Assembly (NCBI GenBank): GCA_964514215.1
Contig: CAZEPW010000007.1
Span: 1 to 64,000, forward strand
Origin: CAYQUC01 sp964514215
Lineage (GTDB): Bacteria; Pseudomonadota; Gammaproteobacteria; UBA6429; Thiohalophilaceae
DNA length: 64,000 nt
Direction of reading: 5' to 3'
This document shows positions 8,465-16,976 of this stretch, piece by piece. The position numbers and the translations under genes are program-made. How positions within the stretch are numbered: the first letter of the stretch is position 1; each line of letters starts with the position of its first letter. The notes beneath the pieces were generated by a model that was given only the letters and a program-made list of their open reading frames with translations, did no database searches and was not told where the DNA came from.

Positions 8465-9292
8465 TCAAATATGAAACCCCCAAACCATAGATAACAACTC
8501 ATGTAAATTTGCATATTCTGATTGTTCTGCTTTAACAAACTTCTTTCCACCCACAGTAGATAATGCTTTTTTAATAACAGACTCTGATTTTTCACTGGTC
8601 AACACTTCAACTAGTTTTAGTTGCGTTTCAATATCAACTTTCGATTTATTCACCGATAAAGCTCGTGCAGGCATATCCGTTTCAGTAATATAAATAACTT
8701 TTAAACCTGTTTTATCTTTAACTTTTTTAAACCAAAACTTATCACGAACAAGTGCAGCAATTGCTTTATTATTTTTAACGCACGCTATTGCCTGTCTAAA
8801 ACTTTGAACAGGGATTAATAATGGCTGACGAATTGGATTTTTATAAAGTTCTAAAAAAGTTAACGTTCCTAAATGTGGTGTAGCCGGCGCACAAACCCGT
8901 TTATTATATAATTCATTAAAATCTTTGATGGTGCTATTTTCATTAACAACAATCGCAAAATTTAATTTACCAGGTTGCTTCACTAATACTTGATGTTTCA
9001 TTTTATCAATTCGATATTTTATAAAATGCGGGCCATCAAGAATAATATCATAATAATTATTTTTCATTTTTCTGGTATATTCATGAAACGAGTGCGAAGG
9101 TTTAATCACCACTGTACGACCAATTTTTTCACTTAAAAAATTGGCAAGTTCTCCATAGTTCCTTTTGGTTAGTTCATAAGATTGTGTCGGTGGAGTACCG
9201 AAGATCAAAATATCCTCAGCAACGGCATTAAAGCTAATAAGAAAGAATAAAAAATAAATAATTAGTCGTAAAATATTTAATCTTGAAATCAT
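8465..9292 (-). CDS. PhnD-like periplasmic substrate-binding protein
   Basis: A 275-residue exported protein with a signal peptide (ending FNAVA). The fold signatures of the phosphate/phosphonate-binding family (PF12974) are present: an early FGTPPTQSY, then the YDIILDGPHFIKYR stretch near residue 80, and CAPATPHLGTLTFLELY around 135. No permease or ATPase gene accompanies it. It is therefore either an orphan binding protein or the sensing partner of a signalling protein, as known for several stand-alone members. It is divergent from the mini-MscS gene. The ligand is unknown; phosphonate is only a family name here. Confidence 0.75.
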   Translation of the reverse strand: MISRLNILRLIIYFLFFLISFNAVAEDILIFGTPPTQSYELTKRNYGELANFLSEKIGRTVVIKPSHSFHEYTRKMKNNYYDIILDGPHFIKYRIDKMKHQVLVKQPGKLNFAIVVNENSTIKDFNELYNKRVCAPATPHLGTLTFLELYKNPIRQPLLIPVQSFRQAIACVKNNKAIAALVRDKFWFKKVKDKTGLKVIYITETDMPARALSVNKSKVDIETQLKLVEVLTSEKSESVIKKALSTVGGKKFVKAEQSEYANLHELLSMVWGFHI

Positions 9293-9540
9293 GAAACCGC
9301 CAAAACATAAGTAATTAATAATATACTAACTAATTGTCATGGAATTTTTGAAAAAAGTACATAATTAAATGTGTTATTTGGATAAAAGCATTAAAATTTC
9401 ATGTAAACTTCAATTTTTTGTTTATAAATTATTCATTACATCAATAGTGTTACTTATGACTAAACACAATAATCACTTATTGGTGCCACATATTTAATGA
9501 CGATACTGATAAAATAACAAAAAATAGAATGAGAGTTGAA

Positions 9541-10056
9541 ATGGAAATAAATACTACACCACTCGCCAACATTGCACTGATATGGGGTCCTAAAATTGGT
9601 CTTGCAATTGTCATTTTTCTGTTATTTTTAATTACTGCCAATATCGTTAATCGAGCGCTTATTAGGCTTGGTGAAAAAACTAAACTAAATGATCACATTA
9701 TAAATTTGTTGGCTCGAACAATTCGAGTTAGCCTTTTTGTTTTAGGAATAATTTCTGCATTAGGGACTTTAGGAATTAATGTTTCAGCTTTAATTGCTGG
9801 TTTTGGATTAACTGGCTTTGCTGTTGGTTTTGCGTTAAAAGATACTATTTCAAACCTATTATCAGGGATATTATTATTAATGTATCAACCTTTTGCGATT
9901 AATGATCGCATCTCAGTTGGCGGTAAAGAAGGTGTTGTCGCTGCAATTGATTTACGTTATACCACTTTAATTGATAATAACACCCGAATATTAATTCCAA
10001 ATTCAAGTTTGTTTACAAACTCAATAACAATTATTGATACCGAACAAACGCAATAA
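9541..10056 (+). CDS. Short MscS-family mechanosensitive channel-like protein
   Basis: A 171-residue protein with two or three membrane helices. The third, pore-lining helix region is the MscS hallmark (SALIAGFGLTGFAVGFALKD). After it come the SNLLSGILLL linker and the beta domain (VGGKEGVVAAIDLRYTTL, ILIPNSSLF). It stops right after the beta domain and lacks the C-terminal alpha/beta cage domain of MscS (about 100 residues shorter). The ATG at 9541 is preferred because GAGAG lies 5 nt upstream; an in-frame ATG at 9529 has no such site. The next gene starts 25 bp later and is probably co-transcribed. Confidence 0.75.
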   Translation: MEINTTPLANIALIWGPKIGLAIVIFLLFLITANIVNRALIRLGEKTKLNDHIINLLARTIRVSLFVLGIISALGTLGINVSALIAGFGLTGFAVGFALKDTISNLLSGILLLMYQPFAINDRISVGGKEGVVAAIDLRYTTLIDNNTRILIPNSSLFTNSITIIDTEQTQ

Positions 10057-10081
10057 TATTTTATATATAGAGAGATACCAA

Positions 10082-10360
10082 ATGGATACAGCAAACTTAT
10101 TTAACGGCTTTGATTTTGAAAATATGATAACAATGTATTACTTATTAATGGCTGTAGTTCATCTCGCGTTTGCAGCTGCTGTAGCAAAGGACGCCGGCAG
10201 ATTACAACAATCTCGCGGCTCGACTATTTTAGTTGGGCCGGTAATGTGGTCATTTGCAACAATCATTGGCGGTGTTTGGGTTGCAGCGGTTTTTTGGGTG
10301 TTACACCATTTACCAATATTACAACAATCAAACTATCGTGTGGATGAGCGCCATAAGTGA
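10082..10360 (+). CDS. Small two-helix membrane protein of unknown function
   Basis: A 92-residue protein with two hydrophobic helices (about 18-38 and 54-76) joined by a charged Gly/Arg/Gln turn (AKDAGRLQQSRGS). The start at 10082 follows an AGAGAG site by 7 nt and lies 25 bp after the mini-MscS gene, suggesting one operon. Upstream in-frame codons overlapping the MscS stop are ignored. The arrangement hints at an accessory role for the short channel. No family recognised. Confidence 0.65.
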   Translation: MDTANLFNGFDFENMITMYYLLMAVVHLAFAAAVAKDAGRLQQSRGSTILVGPVMWSFATIIGGVWVAAVFWVLHHLPILQQSNYRVDERHK

Positions 10361-10500
10361 CAAATACAATAACAACGTTAGTTAACCTGAGATCGGTATA
10401 AAAAATTAGTTTAAACTTATAATTTTGGAAAGGGATTAACGCTAGATACCAGTTCAAAACATTATCAAAATAACGGTTATTTTAGGCATATATCGGCTGA

Positions 10501-11172
10501 CTAATCTGCTTTTATTCGATGAATATCTTTGATCTTACGTACCCACGGTGACCATTTTCTTAAATCAACAGGGATATCTTTAAATGCTGCTTTCGCCTCG
10601 GAGACGGTGACATAGGAGCCAAAAACCAGAGCATACCAACGTTCACCTTGTCTTAGACTTGAGTAATAACCGGCTAAATTTTGAAGATTATTATCGTAAT
10701 AATATTTTTCTATTAGTTTTTTATTTTTACTGCTGGCTAATTGCAAGGTATAACGTGAAGGTTCAAGCTCTGATACCCAGTGTTCGGGTGTTACGACGGT
10801 TCTAATTGCTATTAGTCCTGATGGTTTTATACTTTTGGTATTCAGTCTATTATATGCCTGAACTAAACCAGACTGGGATGCCATGCGAAACCATCGGGTA
10901 GCCTCATAACTATTTACTGTTGTCCCGAGCCCCTCGGAATAAAAAATACCAAGATTATATTGTGCAACACTATCACCCTGTTCGGCCAGTTTTGTCCATA
11001 AATTTAATGCCAAGGTATAATTACCTTGTTCGGTGGCATTAATAGCACTGTTATTTTCTTGAGCGAATACGGGAGGACTAAACACAATAAACGGTAGAAA
11101 TAATATCAAGTATAAACGACAAAACACTCGATTTTTTAAGCCGCCGTTAAAACCACTATAATAGTAAAACAA
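10501..11172 (-). CDS. Exported Sel1-repeat / SPOR-domain protein
   Basis: A 223-residue protein. A signal peptide lies around residues 17-38 (ending PPVFA). Sel1-like repeats follow at ~45-110 (NYTLALNLWTKLAEQGD, AQYNLGIFYSEGLG). A C-terminal domain at ~140-215 has the pattern of SPOR (YTLQLASSKN ... RWYALVFGSYVTVSEAKAAF). SPOR domains bind denuded glycan strands of peptidoglycan, so the protein is probably periplasmic and septum- or wall-associated. It lies convergent to the small membrane protein and 51 bp downstream of the DUF1249 gene. Confidence 0.75.
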   Translation of the reverse strand: MFYYYSGFNGGLKNRVFCRLYLILFLPFIVFSPPVFAQENNSAINATEQGNYTLALNLWTKLAEQGDSVAQYNLGIFYSEGLGTTVNSYEATRWFRMASQSGLVQAYNRLNTKSIKPSGLIAIRTVVTPEHWVSELEPSRYTLQLASSKNKKLIEKYYYDNNLQNLAGYYSSLRQGERWYALVFGSYVTVSEAKAAFKDIPVDLRKWSPWVRKIKDIHRIKAD

Positions 11173-11223
11173 AACATTGACCCTTTTAGCACTAACAACA
11201 TCGCTAAAAATATCTAGCTAGTT

Positions 11224-11682
11224 TTATGCTTTAGAACAATCGTACATATCCTTGGCACGATATCGTCCGGCTATAATGCTTGCCAACCAATCATAGAACA
11301 ATAAGTTTGCTTGTTGCTTTTCATCCGGTTGACACATTTGTTTATTTGGAAACGTATACTCGGGAAGTATTCTTGCTAAATCTTGATACGATATCACTTC
11401 TACTAGTGTAGCATCATAATATACTCGACACATGAATCTAACATCAGCAAGAAACTGCTGATTGTTAGTTTCTGATAGATAGTTTAGATCGATTTGAATA
11501 ATATTGGTAAATTTACAGCGTTCTAATATTTTAATTTTTAATTCAGCATCTTCATTAATATAAAAAACTTCATCACGCTGATCATTCTTTAGAAAAGGAA
11601 ATAATTCTAATAAAGTAATATAATTATGTTCATAAACCCACATTGGGTTTAATTCTCTTAATTCAGCAATGGTATGACTCAT
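11224..11682 (-). CDS. DUF1249 protein (YqiB family)
   Basis: A 152-residue cytoplasmic protein with the collinear pattern of the DUF1249/YqiB family. The N-terminal MWVYEHNYITLLELFP, the central CRVYYDATLVEV, and the C-terminal NLLFYDWLASII are its hallmarks. The length agrees with the family (about 140-150). The function is unknown. In enterobacteria yqiB lies between tolC and cpdA; here neither is present. The family is largely confined to gammaproteobacteria and so supports the taxonomic assignment. Confidence 0.85.
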   Translation of the reverse strand: MSHTIAELRELNPMWVYEHNYITLLELFPFLKNDQRDEVFYINEDAELKIKILERCKFTNIIQIDLNYLSETNNQQFLADVRFMCRVYYDATLVEVISYQDLARILPEYTFPNKQMCQPDEKQQANLLFYDWLASIIAGRYRAKDMYDCSKA

Positions 11683-11848
11683 TTAATACCCACGTTAATG
11701 TCACATTCTAATGATGTTATCGGCACCTACAGTACCATCTTAAATTTATACTTAAAAGTATGTGAATTACATTACTATCTATTTAGCAAATTCATTAACT
11801 CGTTGTTAGTCATTAAATGCGAAATACCAAAATTAAGTGAATTCTAAA

Positions 11849-12508
11849 CTACTTACTAAAAATAGGTTCTAAACGCTCTAAGTCATTGATTACGCGCCAT
11901 TCACCACCACCCTCTTCTACTTTGATACGCCAACTTTCCATTCTATCAAGGTATTCTCGTGGGTCGATATTATCAGAACGTAATTTGGTTACATTAACAG
12001 CAATAACAATATAGCCATTTAGACTTAAAGGAATATCACGTTTATAACCTTTTTGTAATTCTTCTTTTAAATCAGAAAAAATTAGGATGGTTTTAGTGCC
12101 GGGTTTTGCTTCATTTAAATACTCAATACCTTGAAGCATGCCCCCCGTTATATCCGTGTAGGCACTTGGTTTAACGTCTTTAATGAATTTATCAATGACT
12201 TGACGAAAAATACGTTTTTGCTGATTTGCCAAGCTAGGTCGACCATCAAAGGTCTGTTTATGAATAATATCTTTTTCATTAAAACTGCCCGTATCAATTC
12301 GAGCAACCGCAAAGGTATCCCCTGGCTTTAGTTTGGCTAGCGTAAAATTGATAATTCGCTGTGCTTGCTTTAACTCTTTAGTATAAGTGCCTGAAGTATC
12401 CAAGAGCATATATACCCCTTGATCCAAAGAAACTTTTTCATTATTACAAGCATTTAAAGCCAATGCTATCAGCACTATACTAGCTAACGCTAAAATCCTG
12501 TTTTTCAT
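11849..12508 (-). CDS. VWA-like lipoprotein
   Basis: A 219-residue protein with a lipoprotein signal (LALNAC, lipidated Cys at residue 21). The body resembles a von Willebrand A domain. The metal-site motif is D37-T-S39-G-T41, a conservative change from DxSxS. ASAYTDITGG near residue 118 supplies the MIDAS Thr/Asp loop, and TKTILIFSDL near 140 is a core strand. Such domains mediate metal-dependent protein contacts. It starts 18 bp after the stop of the 472-residue membrane protein, which strongly suggests one operon and a joint envelope function. The function is not known. Confidence 0.72.
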   Translation of the reverse strand: MKNRILALASIVLIALALNACNNEKVSLDQGVYMLLDTSGTYTKELKQAQRIINFTLAKLKPGDTFAVARIDTGSFNEKDIIHKQTFDGRPSLANQQKRIFRQVIDKFIKDVKPSAYTDITGGMLQGIEYLNEAKPGTKTILIFSDLKEELQKGYKRDIPLSLNGYIVIAVNVTKLRSDNIDPREYLDRMESWRIKVEEGGGEWRVINDLERLEPIFSK

Positions 12509-12526
12509 TTCCTTCCCCTTTAATTA

Positions 12527-13945
12527 TTATATTGATGCTGTTTCAGATTCATTACGATCACGAATTAATTTTTCTATCCATAATGGTACGAAAATAATAA
12601 GATCATATCCATGAATCAAACTATTACCAAAATAACGTGCCACAACACCCACAAAACGTAACAATGTAGCTATTAGACGTAACCCAGCAACACCAACAAC
12701 ACCTGTAACTGTTCGTAACGAATGCACAAACGATTCAAAAGGAATAGCCACCAGTACCAGTGCAAAAGGTAAAATAAAACCAAGCCCCATTTGAGCAGCT
12801 GTCGTTATCCATCGTAAAGAATTATCAACAACCAACTCACCTTGATTCGCAATTAATGATGCGGCAACTGCAGAATTTTGTTCTGACAATATTTCGCGCA
12901 TATAAGCCAAACCAGCTTCGACAGATGCTAAAGCCAGAAGAAAACTAAATGTAACCCACATCATTTTGACTCGAAGTTTATCGTTTAAGGCTCCAATAAC
13001 TGGAAACAAACGTGTAATCCGCATTGATTCCATCATAAAGATACCTAATGATATTTCAACTAAAATAATAACCAAAGCCGCAACTTCAGACATGGGAAAT
13101 CCTAAAATTTGACTTTTAGCGCCAACCATTTCAGACATCGGTAAGGCAATTAAATTAAAGTTAATCATTGCGCCACCAACAGCGATAGTCAAAACAAATG
13201 CCGAGATAAAAAATTGTGTTAATGACGATGATGATTCCATTCGAACAGCACGATCAGATTGCTTGATAATATGTTCATAATCATCCATACGGCGATCAAT
13301 CACCTTGGAACGCTCAAGCAAGCTATTAACATTTTTATCAACTTGAGTTAATACAGATAATAGTTTACGCCAGTGCGGCATCATTTTATTTAGTAAGTTA
13401 TGTCGCTTATGACTCGAGCGCCGATACTCTTCGAGTGCATGAGTGCTCGCCTTTTTTAACGAATGGTGAATATCATCTAAAATATTTCCAACAGTGGGAT
13501 CACCTTTTGATACTGGAATTTTAGCAACAGCTTCAACCGCCTTAACCCAACCAGGTGGTTCGGGTGGCACTTCGGTGCTTTGAGAATAATCTTCATCGAT
13601 TTTTGCAATGTCTTCCGACAAACGTCGATGTAAAGATGGATATTCAGCTAAATCTTTACGCACAGTTGCATCAATGCGATCAAACTCACGCTCTATAATA
13701 CGTTCTGAATTTTCACGTCCAGCAGCAAGTAGCACTTCTTTATTTCGCGCGACTAATTTCGCTTCTGCGATTAAAACAGAATGCGAACTTAATCGCATGG
13801 AATAATGCACAACACGGCTAAAAGCCAAAATCGCCCGGTGCGCAGGTGTGCGTGCGAGATAAAGCGCAACAGGAATAACGATAACCCAAAATAAAATACT
13901 TAAACCAACACTCGGGAAAATAATAAAAATATCTGAAAACTGCAT
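12527..13945 (-). CDS. Large membrane protein with central coiled coil, unknown function
   Basis: 472 residues. One N-terminal membrane helix (about 8-28) is followed by a long, charged, largely helical region (about 50-235) that looks like a coiled coil. Four or five hydrophobic helices then lie at about 245-265, 283-303, 325-345, 375-400 and 405-430. The layout (anchor, helical cytoplasmic or periplasmic stalk, multi-helix bundle) resembles scaffold-type membrane proteins, but I recognise no family. It is followed by the VWA lipoprotein. A weak sigma-28-like match lies at 14009-14035 (AGCGATAT with TGAA 15 bp upstream, minus strand). The pair sits directly downstream of fliA. Confidence 0.65.
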   Translation of the reverse strand: MQFSDIFIIFPSVGLSILFWVIVIPVALYLARTPAHRAILAFSRVVHYSMRLSSHSVLIAEAKLVARNKEVLLAAGRENSERIIEREFDRIDATVRKDLAEYPSLHRRLSEDIAKIDEDYSQSTEVPPEPPGWVKAVEAVAKIPVSKGDPTVGNILDDIHHSLKKASTHALEEYRRSSHKRHNLLNKMMPHWRKLLSVLTQVDKNVNSLLERSKVIDRRMDDYEHIIKQSDRAVRMESSSSLTQFFISAFVLTIAVGGAMINFNLIALPMSEMVGAKSQILGFPMSEVAALVIILVEISLGIFMMESMRITRLFPVIGALNDKLRVKMMWVTFSFLLALASVEAGLAYMREILSEQNSAVAASLIANQGELVVDNSLRWITTAAQMGLGFILPFALVLVAIPFESFVHSLRTVTGVVGVAGLRLIATLLRFVGVVARYFGNSLIHGYDLIIFVPLWIEKLIRDRNESETASI

Positions 13946-14082
13946 GTTTTTCTCCTTATCTTAACAAGCCTCATTCAACGGCTTGCTAACCATAGATAAC
14001 TTTAGCTAATATCGCTATAAATACTAGCTAATTCATCACAATAAATGTGAATATACTGCTTGCAATAGCCCAATTGGTTAAT

Positions 14083-14826
14083 TTATGTACCAAGTGGTAC
14101 GTCTAGTAACTCACTTAACCGTGCACGTAAGCGTAAATGGGATTGGCTTAACAGCTGACTGACTCTGGATTCACTCACGCCCAATATCGTACCTATCTCG
14201 CGTAAGTTCAACTCAACATCATAATACAAGCTAATAATTAATCGTTCTCGTTCTGGTAAGGTAGTGATGGCTTCTGCTAATACCGATTGTAACTCATCAT
14301 TTTGTAAACCCTCCATAGGACCAAAATTTTTAGTGTCCTCGCTCATGTTAGAGAATTCATCTGATATACCGAACTCATCAAAGTTTAGTACACGACAAGT
14401 ATTCGCATCTTGTAAAATCTGGTGATATTCCTGAATTGTGATCTCCATCATCTTAGCAATTTCATGATCTCGTGCGTCACGCCCAGTGGACGACTCAATA
14501 GTCTGCATTGCTTTAGCCAAATCGCGAGCTTTTTTATGCACCGATTTAGGAGCCCAATCGTTACGGCGCAACTCATCTAACATTGCACCACGAACTCGAA
14601 TAGTGGCATATGTTTCAAAACTTGCCCCTTGAGTAACATCATAGTTTCTAGCAGAATCTAATAATCCCATCATTCCCGCTTGAATTAAATCATCAACCAC
14701 CACGCTCGGTGGCAGACGAGCTGACAAATGATATGCAATACGTTTTACTAAAGGCGCATGCTTTTCTACCAATGCGTTATTAATAATAGGTTGTGTATTA
14801 GTATATTTTGGTTTTTGAGAACTCAA
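14083..14826 (-). CDS. fliA: RNA polymerase sigma factor for flagellar operons (sigma-28)
   Basis: A 247-residue sigma-70-family factor of group 3. Region 2 is seen in VDDLIQAGMMGLLDSARNYD and FETYATIRVRGAMLDELRR. Region 3 follows, and region 4 ends with an HTH (ELNLREIGTILGVSESRVSQL). The length and order match FliA. It directs RNA polymerase to late flagellar promoters and is held by FlgM, encoded at 56814. Unlike in Pseudomonas, where fliA follows flhF-fleN, it stands here between cheB and a membrane-protein operon. Its own 373-bp upstream region suggests a separate promoter. Confidence 0.95.
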   Translation of the reverse strand: MSSQKPKYTNTQPIINNALVEKHAPLVKRIAYHLSARLPPSVVVDDLIQAGMMGLLDSARNYDVTQGASFETYATIRVRGAMLDELRRNDWAPKSVHKKARDLAKAMQTIESSTGRDARDHEIAKMMEITIQEYHQILQDANTCRVLNFDEFGISDEFSNMSEDTKNFGPMEGLQNDELQSVLAEAITTLPERERLIISLYYDVELNLREIGTILGVSESRVSQLLSQSHLRLRARLSELLDVPLGT

Positions 14827-15199
14827 TTAATAATTCCTACAAAATCACTTAAACGTAAACTGACAAAACAATATCAATGTATATCGCCACACACTCAGTG
14901 AAAACCTGCAATGCTAGAACAATGCTAGTTTTTCTTTAATCTTGGTGAGTGTTTCATATATGGTCTCTGTGTCGGCAAAAATGATGCTTTTCTTTAGTTG
15001 CCAATAAATTACGAGAGCATTATAAAATGCTAATACGAAAATAAATAAATAAAAGAATACAAGGTGTTATAGTGGTTAATTAAATGAAAATACAAATGAG
15101 ACAAAAAACTGACAGAAATTTAAATAAATAAAACTAACAACTTAAATTTAACGCATGGCTATCATGTTGAATAATTGGTTACTTTTTATTAAAAATTTA
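14827..15199. other. 373-bp intergenic region between fliA and cheB
   Basis: No gene is seen here. It contains two direct copies of CAATGCTAG at 14909-14917 and 14920-14928 (11-bp period, so on the same DNA face). It also has a small hairpin at 15016-15031 (AGCATT / AATGCT). It must hold the fliA promoter and the end of the chemotaxis transcript. I found no match to the sigma-54 consensus and no strong terminator. Confidence 0.6.
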
Positions 15200-16279
15200 T
15201 TATTTATATTTTTTAATAATCTCAGCCGCAATGTCTTTTAGCGGATATGCAAATTCTGTTGCACCAATTTTATAAGCTTCACCCGGCATCCCCCAGACAA
15301 CACTGGTTTTTTCATCTTGCACCATCGTTGGTGCACCAGCTTCTAACATTTCTTTTAAGCCTTTAGCACCATCATCACCCATTCCAGTCAGAATAACACC
15401 AATAGCATTAGGGCCAACATTTTGAGCAACGGATCGAAACATCACATCAACACTCGGTCGGTGACGATTGACCGGTGGACCATCACTAAGTTTACAAATA
15501 TATAACGCACCGCTACGTTCAATCATTAAATGGTGACTGCCAGGAGCGATATAAACGTGCCCCGGTAAAATTTGTTGCCCATCTTGTGCTTCGCAGACAG
15601 TCATGGCTGAACTTTTATTCATTCGTAATGCAAACGGGCCACTAAATGCTTCAGGGATATGCTGACTAATGATGGTGCCCGGTGCATCCGGTGGTAATAA
15701 CATTAACACATCTTTAATTGCTTCCGTGCCACCCGTTGAAGCACCAATAGCAATAATTTTGTCGGTAGTCTTAAAACGTTTTGAATTATGAGATTTGCCA
15801 ATAACAGCATCGGCAGACAATTTTGGAGCAACATCCATAAATGGTGAGCTTGATTTTTTTTCAGTATATACCTGTACTATTGTATTAGCTGCAACTTTAA
15901 CTTTTGAAATTATCTCACGAGCATAATCTTCCAAACCTTCTTTAACATCTATTTTTGGTTTTGCCACAAAATCAACAGCACCAATTTCAAGAGCTTCTAA
16001 AGTAATTTCTGCACCTTTTTCGGTTAACGATGAAATCATAACGACAGGAAGAGGATGTAAGCGCATTAAATTTTTTAAAAAAGTAACACCATCCATTTTT
16101 GGCATTTCAACATCCAGTGTAATAACATCCGGTTTTAACTCTTTAATTTTTTCTCGAGCAATTAACGGGTCTTGAGCAATGCCCACAATTTCAATTCCAC
16201 GATCGGATGATAATATTTCAGTAAGAATTTGCCTGACTAAAGCAGAATCATCAATGATTAAAACTTTTATTTTACTCAT
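15200..16279 (-). CDS. cheB: Chemotaxis response regulator protein-glutamate methylesterase CheB
   Basis: 359 residues. The N-terminal receiver domain (1-~125) carries the acidic pair D10/D11, the phospho-acceptor D56 in TLDVEMPKMDG, and the KPK motif. The C-terminal CheB methylesterase domain (~170-355) shows the Ser-His-Asp triad regions GASTGGTEA, SQHIPEAFS and LTGMGDDG. It removes methyl groups from receptor glutamates when phosphorylated by CheA. It starts 18 bp after cheD and closes the chemosensory cluster. The length is typical. Confidence 0.95.
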   Translation of the reverse strand: MSKIKVLIIDDSALVRQILTEILSSDRGIEIVGIAQDPLIAREKIKELKPDVITLDVEMPKMDGVTFLKNLMRLHPLPVVMISSLTEKGAEITLEALEIGAVDFVAKPKIDVKEGLEDYAREIISKVKVAANTIVQVYTEKKSSSPFMDVAPKLSADAVIGKSHNSKRFKTTDKIIAIGASTGGTEAIKDVLMLLPPDAPGTIISQHIPEAFSGPFALRMNKSSAMTVCEAQDGQQILPGHVYIAPGSHHLMIERSGALYICKLSDGPPVNRHRPSVDVMFRSVAQNVGPNAIGVILTGMGDDGAKGLKEMLEAGAPTMVQDEKTSVVWGMPGEAYKIGATEFAYPLKDIAAEIIKKYK

Positions 16280-16297
16280 TATCTCCAGATAAACCTT

Positions 16298-16900
16298 TTA
16301 AAAAAGTTCAACATCTCCCACAACCGGTTGCTTATTAATTTCATGTTTATAGGTGTTTTCACGTTCAGCAATAGTTTTATTATGCACAGATTTCAATTTT
16401 TTCATTTTTACTTTACCATGCTCAGTAAAGTACAACACCTTTCTCGGATAAATATCACCTAAATCAGCAGTCAAAACACGTAGACCTTCGATAGCAATAT
16501 AGCTTCGAATAAATACAATATTTTTTTGACCAATATCAATTTTTTTCATATCACCTAAAACTTTACCGCCGCCAAACAACTTTACTTCTAAATTTTCACG
16601 ACGCCCACCAGCTTTTAAAATAGCATTAATCATTTGTTCCATTGCATGATTACCATATCGCGTAGCATCGCTATTACTACTGGCAGGATCAATAGAACTC
16701 TTTGTTGCCGGCAACATAAAATGATTCATACCACCAACACCCATAATAGGGTCCAGTATGCACGCTGATACACATGAACCTAACACAGTTGATATCATTT
16801 CACCCTGAGTCGTCACATAATATTGCCCAGGCAAAATTTTAGCCGAATAACAATTATGTACTCTATCCCAATATCGATTAATATGTTCGAAACCGGGCAA
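16298..16900 (-). CDS. cheD: Chemoreceptor glutamine deamidase CheD (start uncertain)
   Basis: At least 200 residues. The catalytic Cys is in STVLGSCVSACI and the His in GGMNHFMLP; a Thr/Ser loop follows (NLEVKLFGGGKVLG). CheD deamidates receptor Gln to Glu and can interact with CheC-like or CheY partners. The frame only opens with a TTG at 16900 (MPGFEHINRYWD). The expected family start, a short tail ending PPVLPGFEH, appears if one T is added to the TTT at 16898-16901. An ATG at 16920 then reads MRVFPPVLPGFEH. A GAGGG/CCCTC hairpin (16902-16917 region) covers the only ribosome-site-like sequence. So either the start is an unusual TTG or a base is missing. Confidence 0.85.
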   Translation of the reverse strand: MPGFEHINRYWDRVHNCYSAKILPGQYYVTTQGEMISTVLGSCVSACILDPIMGVGGMNHFMLPATKSSIDPASSNSDATRYGNHAMEQMINAILKAGGRRENLEVKLFGGGKVLGDMKKIDIGQKNIVFIRSYIAIEGLRVLTADLGDIYPRKVLYFTEHGKVKMKKLKSVHNKTIAERENTYKHEINKQPVVGDVELF

Positions 16901-16976
16901 ACAGGAGGGAATACCCTCATGTCTATCTTTTTTAAATTGACTTAAATTATCGATTTAAACTCTCCACATCATGGTT

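Noticed and set aside
13965..13985. Stem-loop CAAGCC/GGCTTG after fliA as a terminator
   Set aside because: The stem is only 6 bp with a 9-base loop and no T-run follows on the minus strand.
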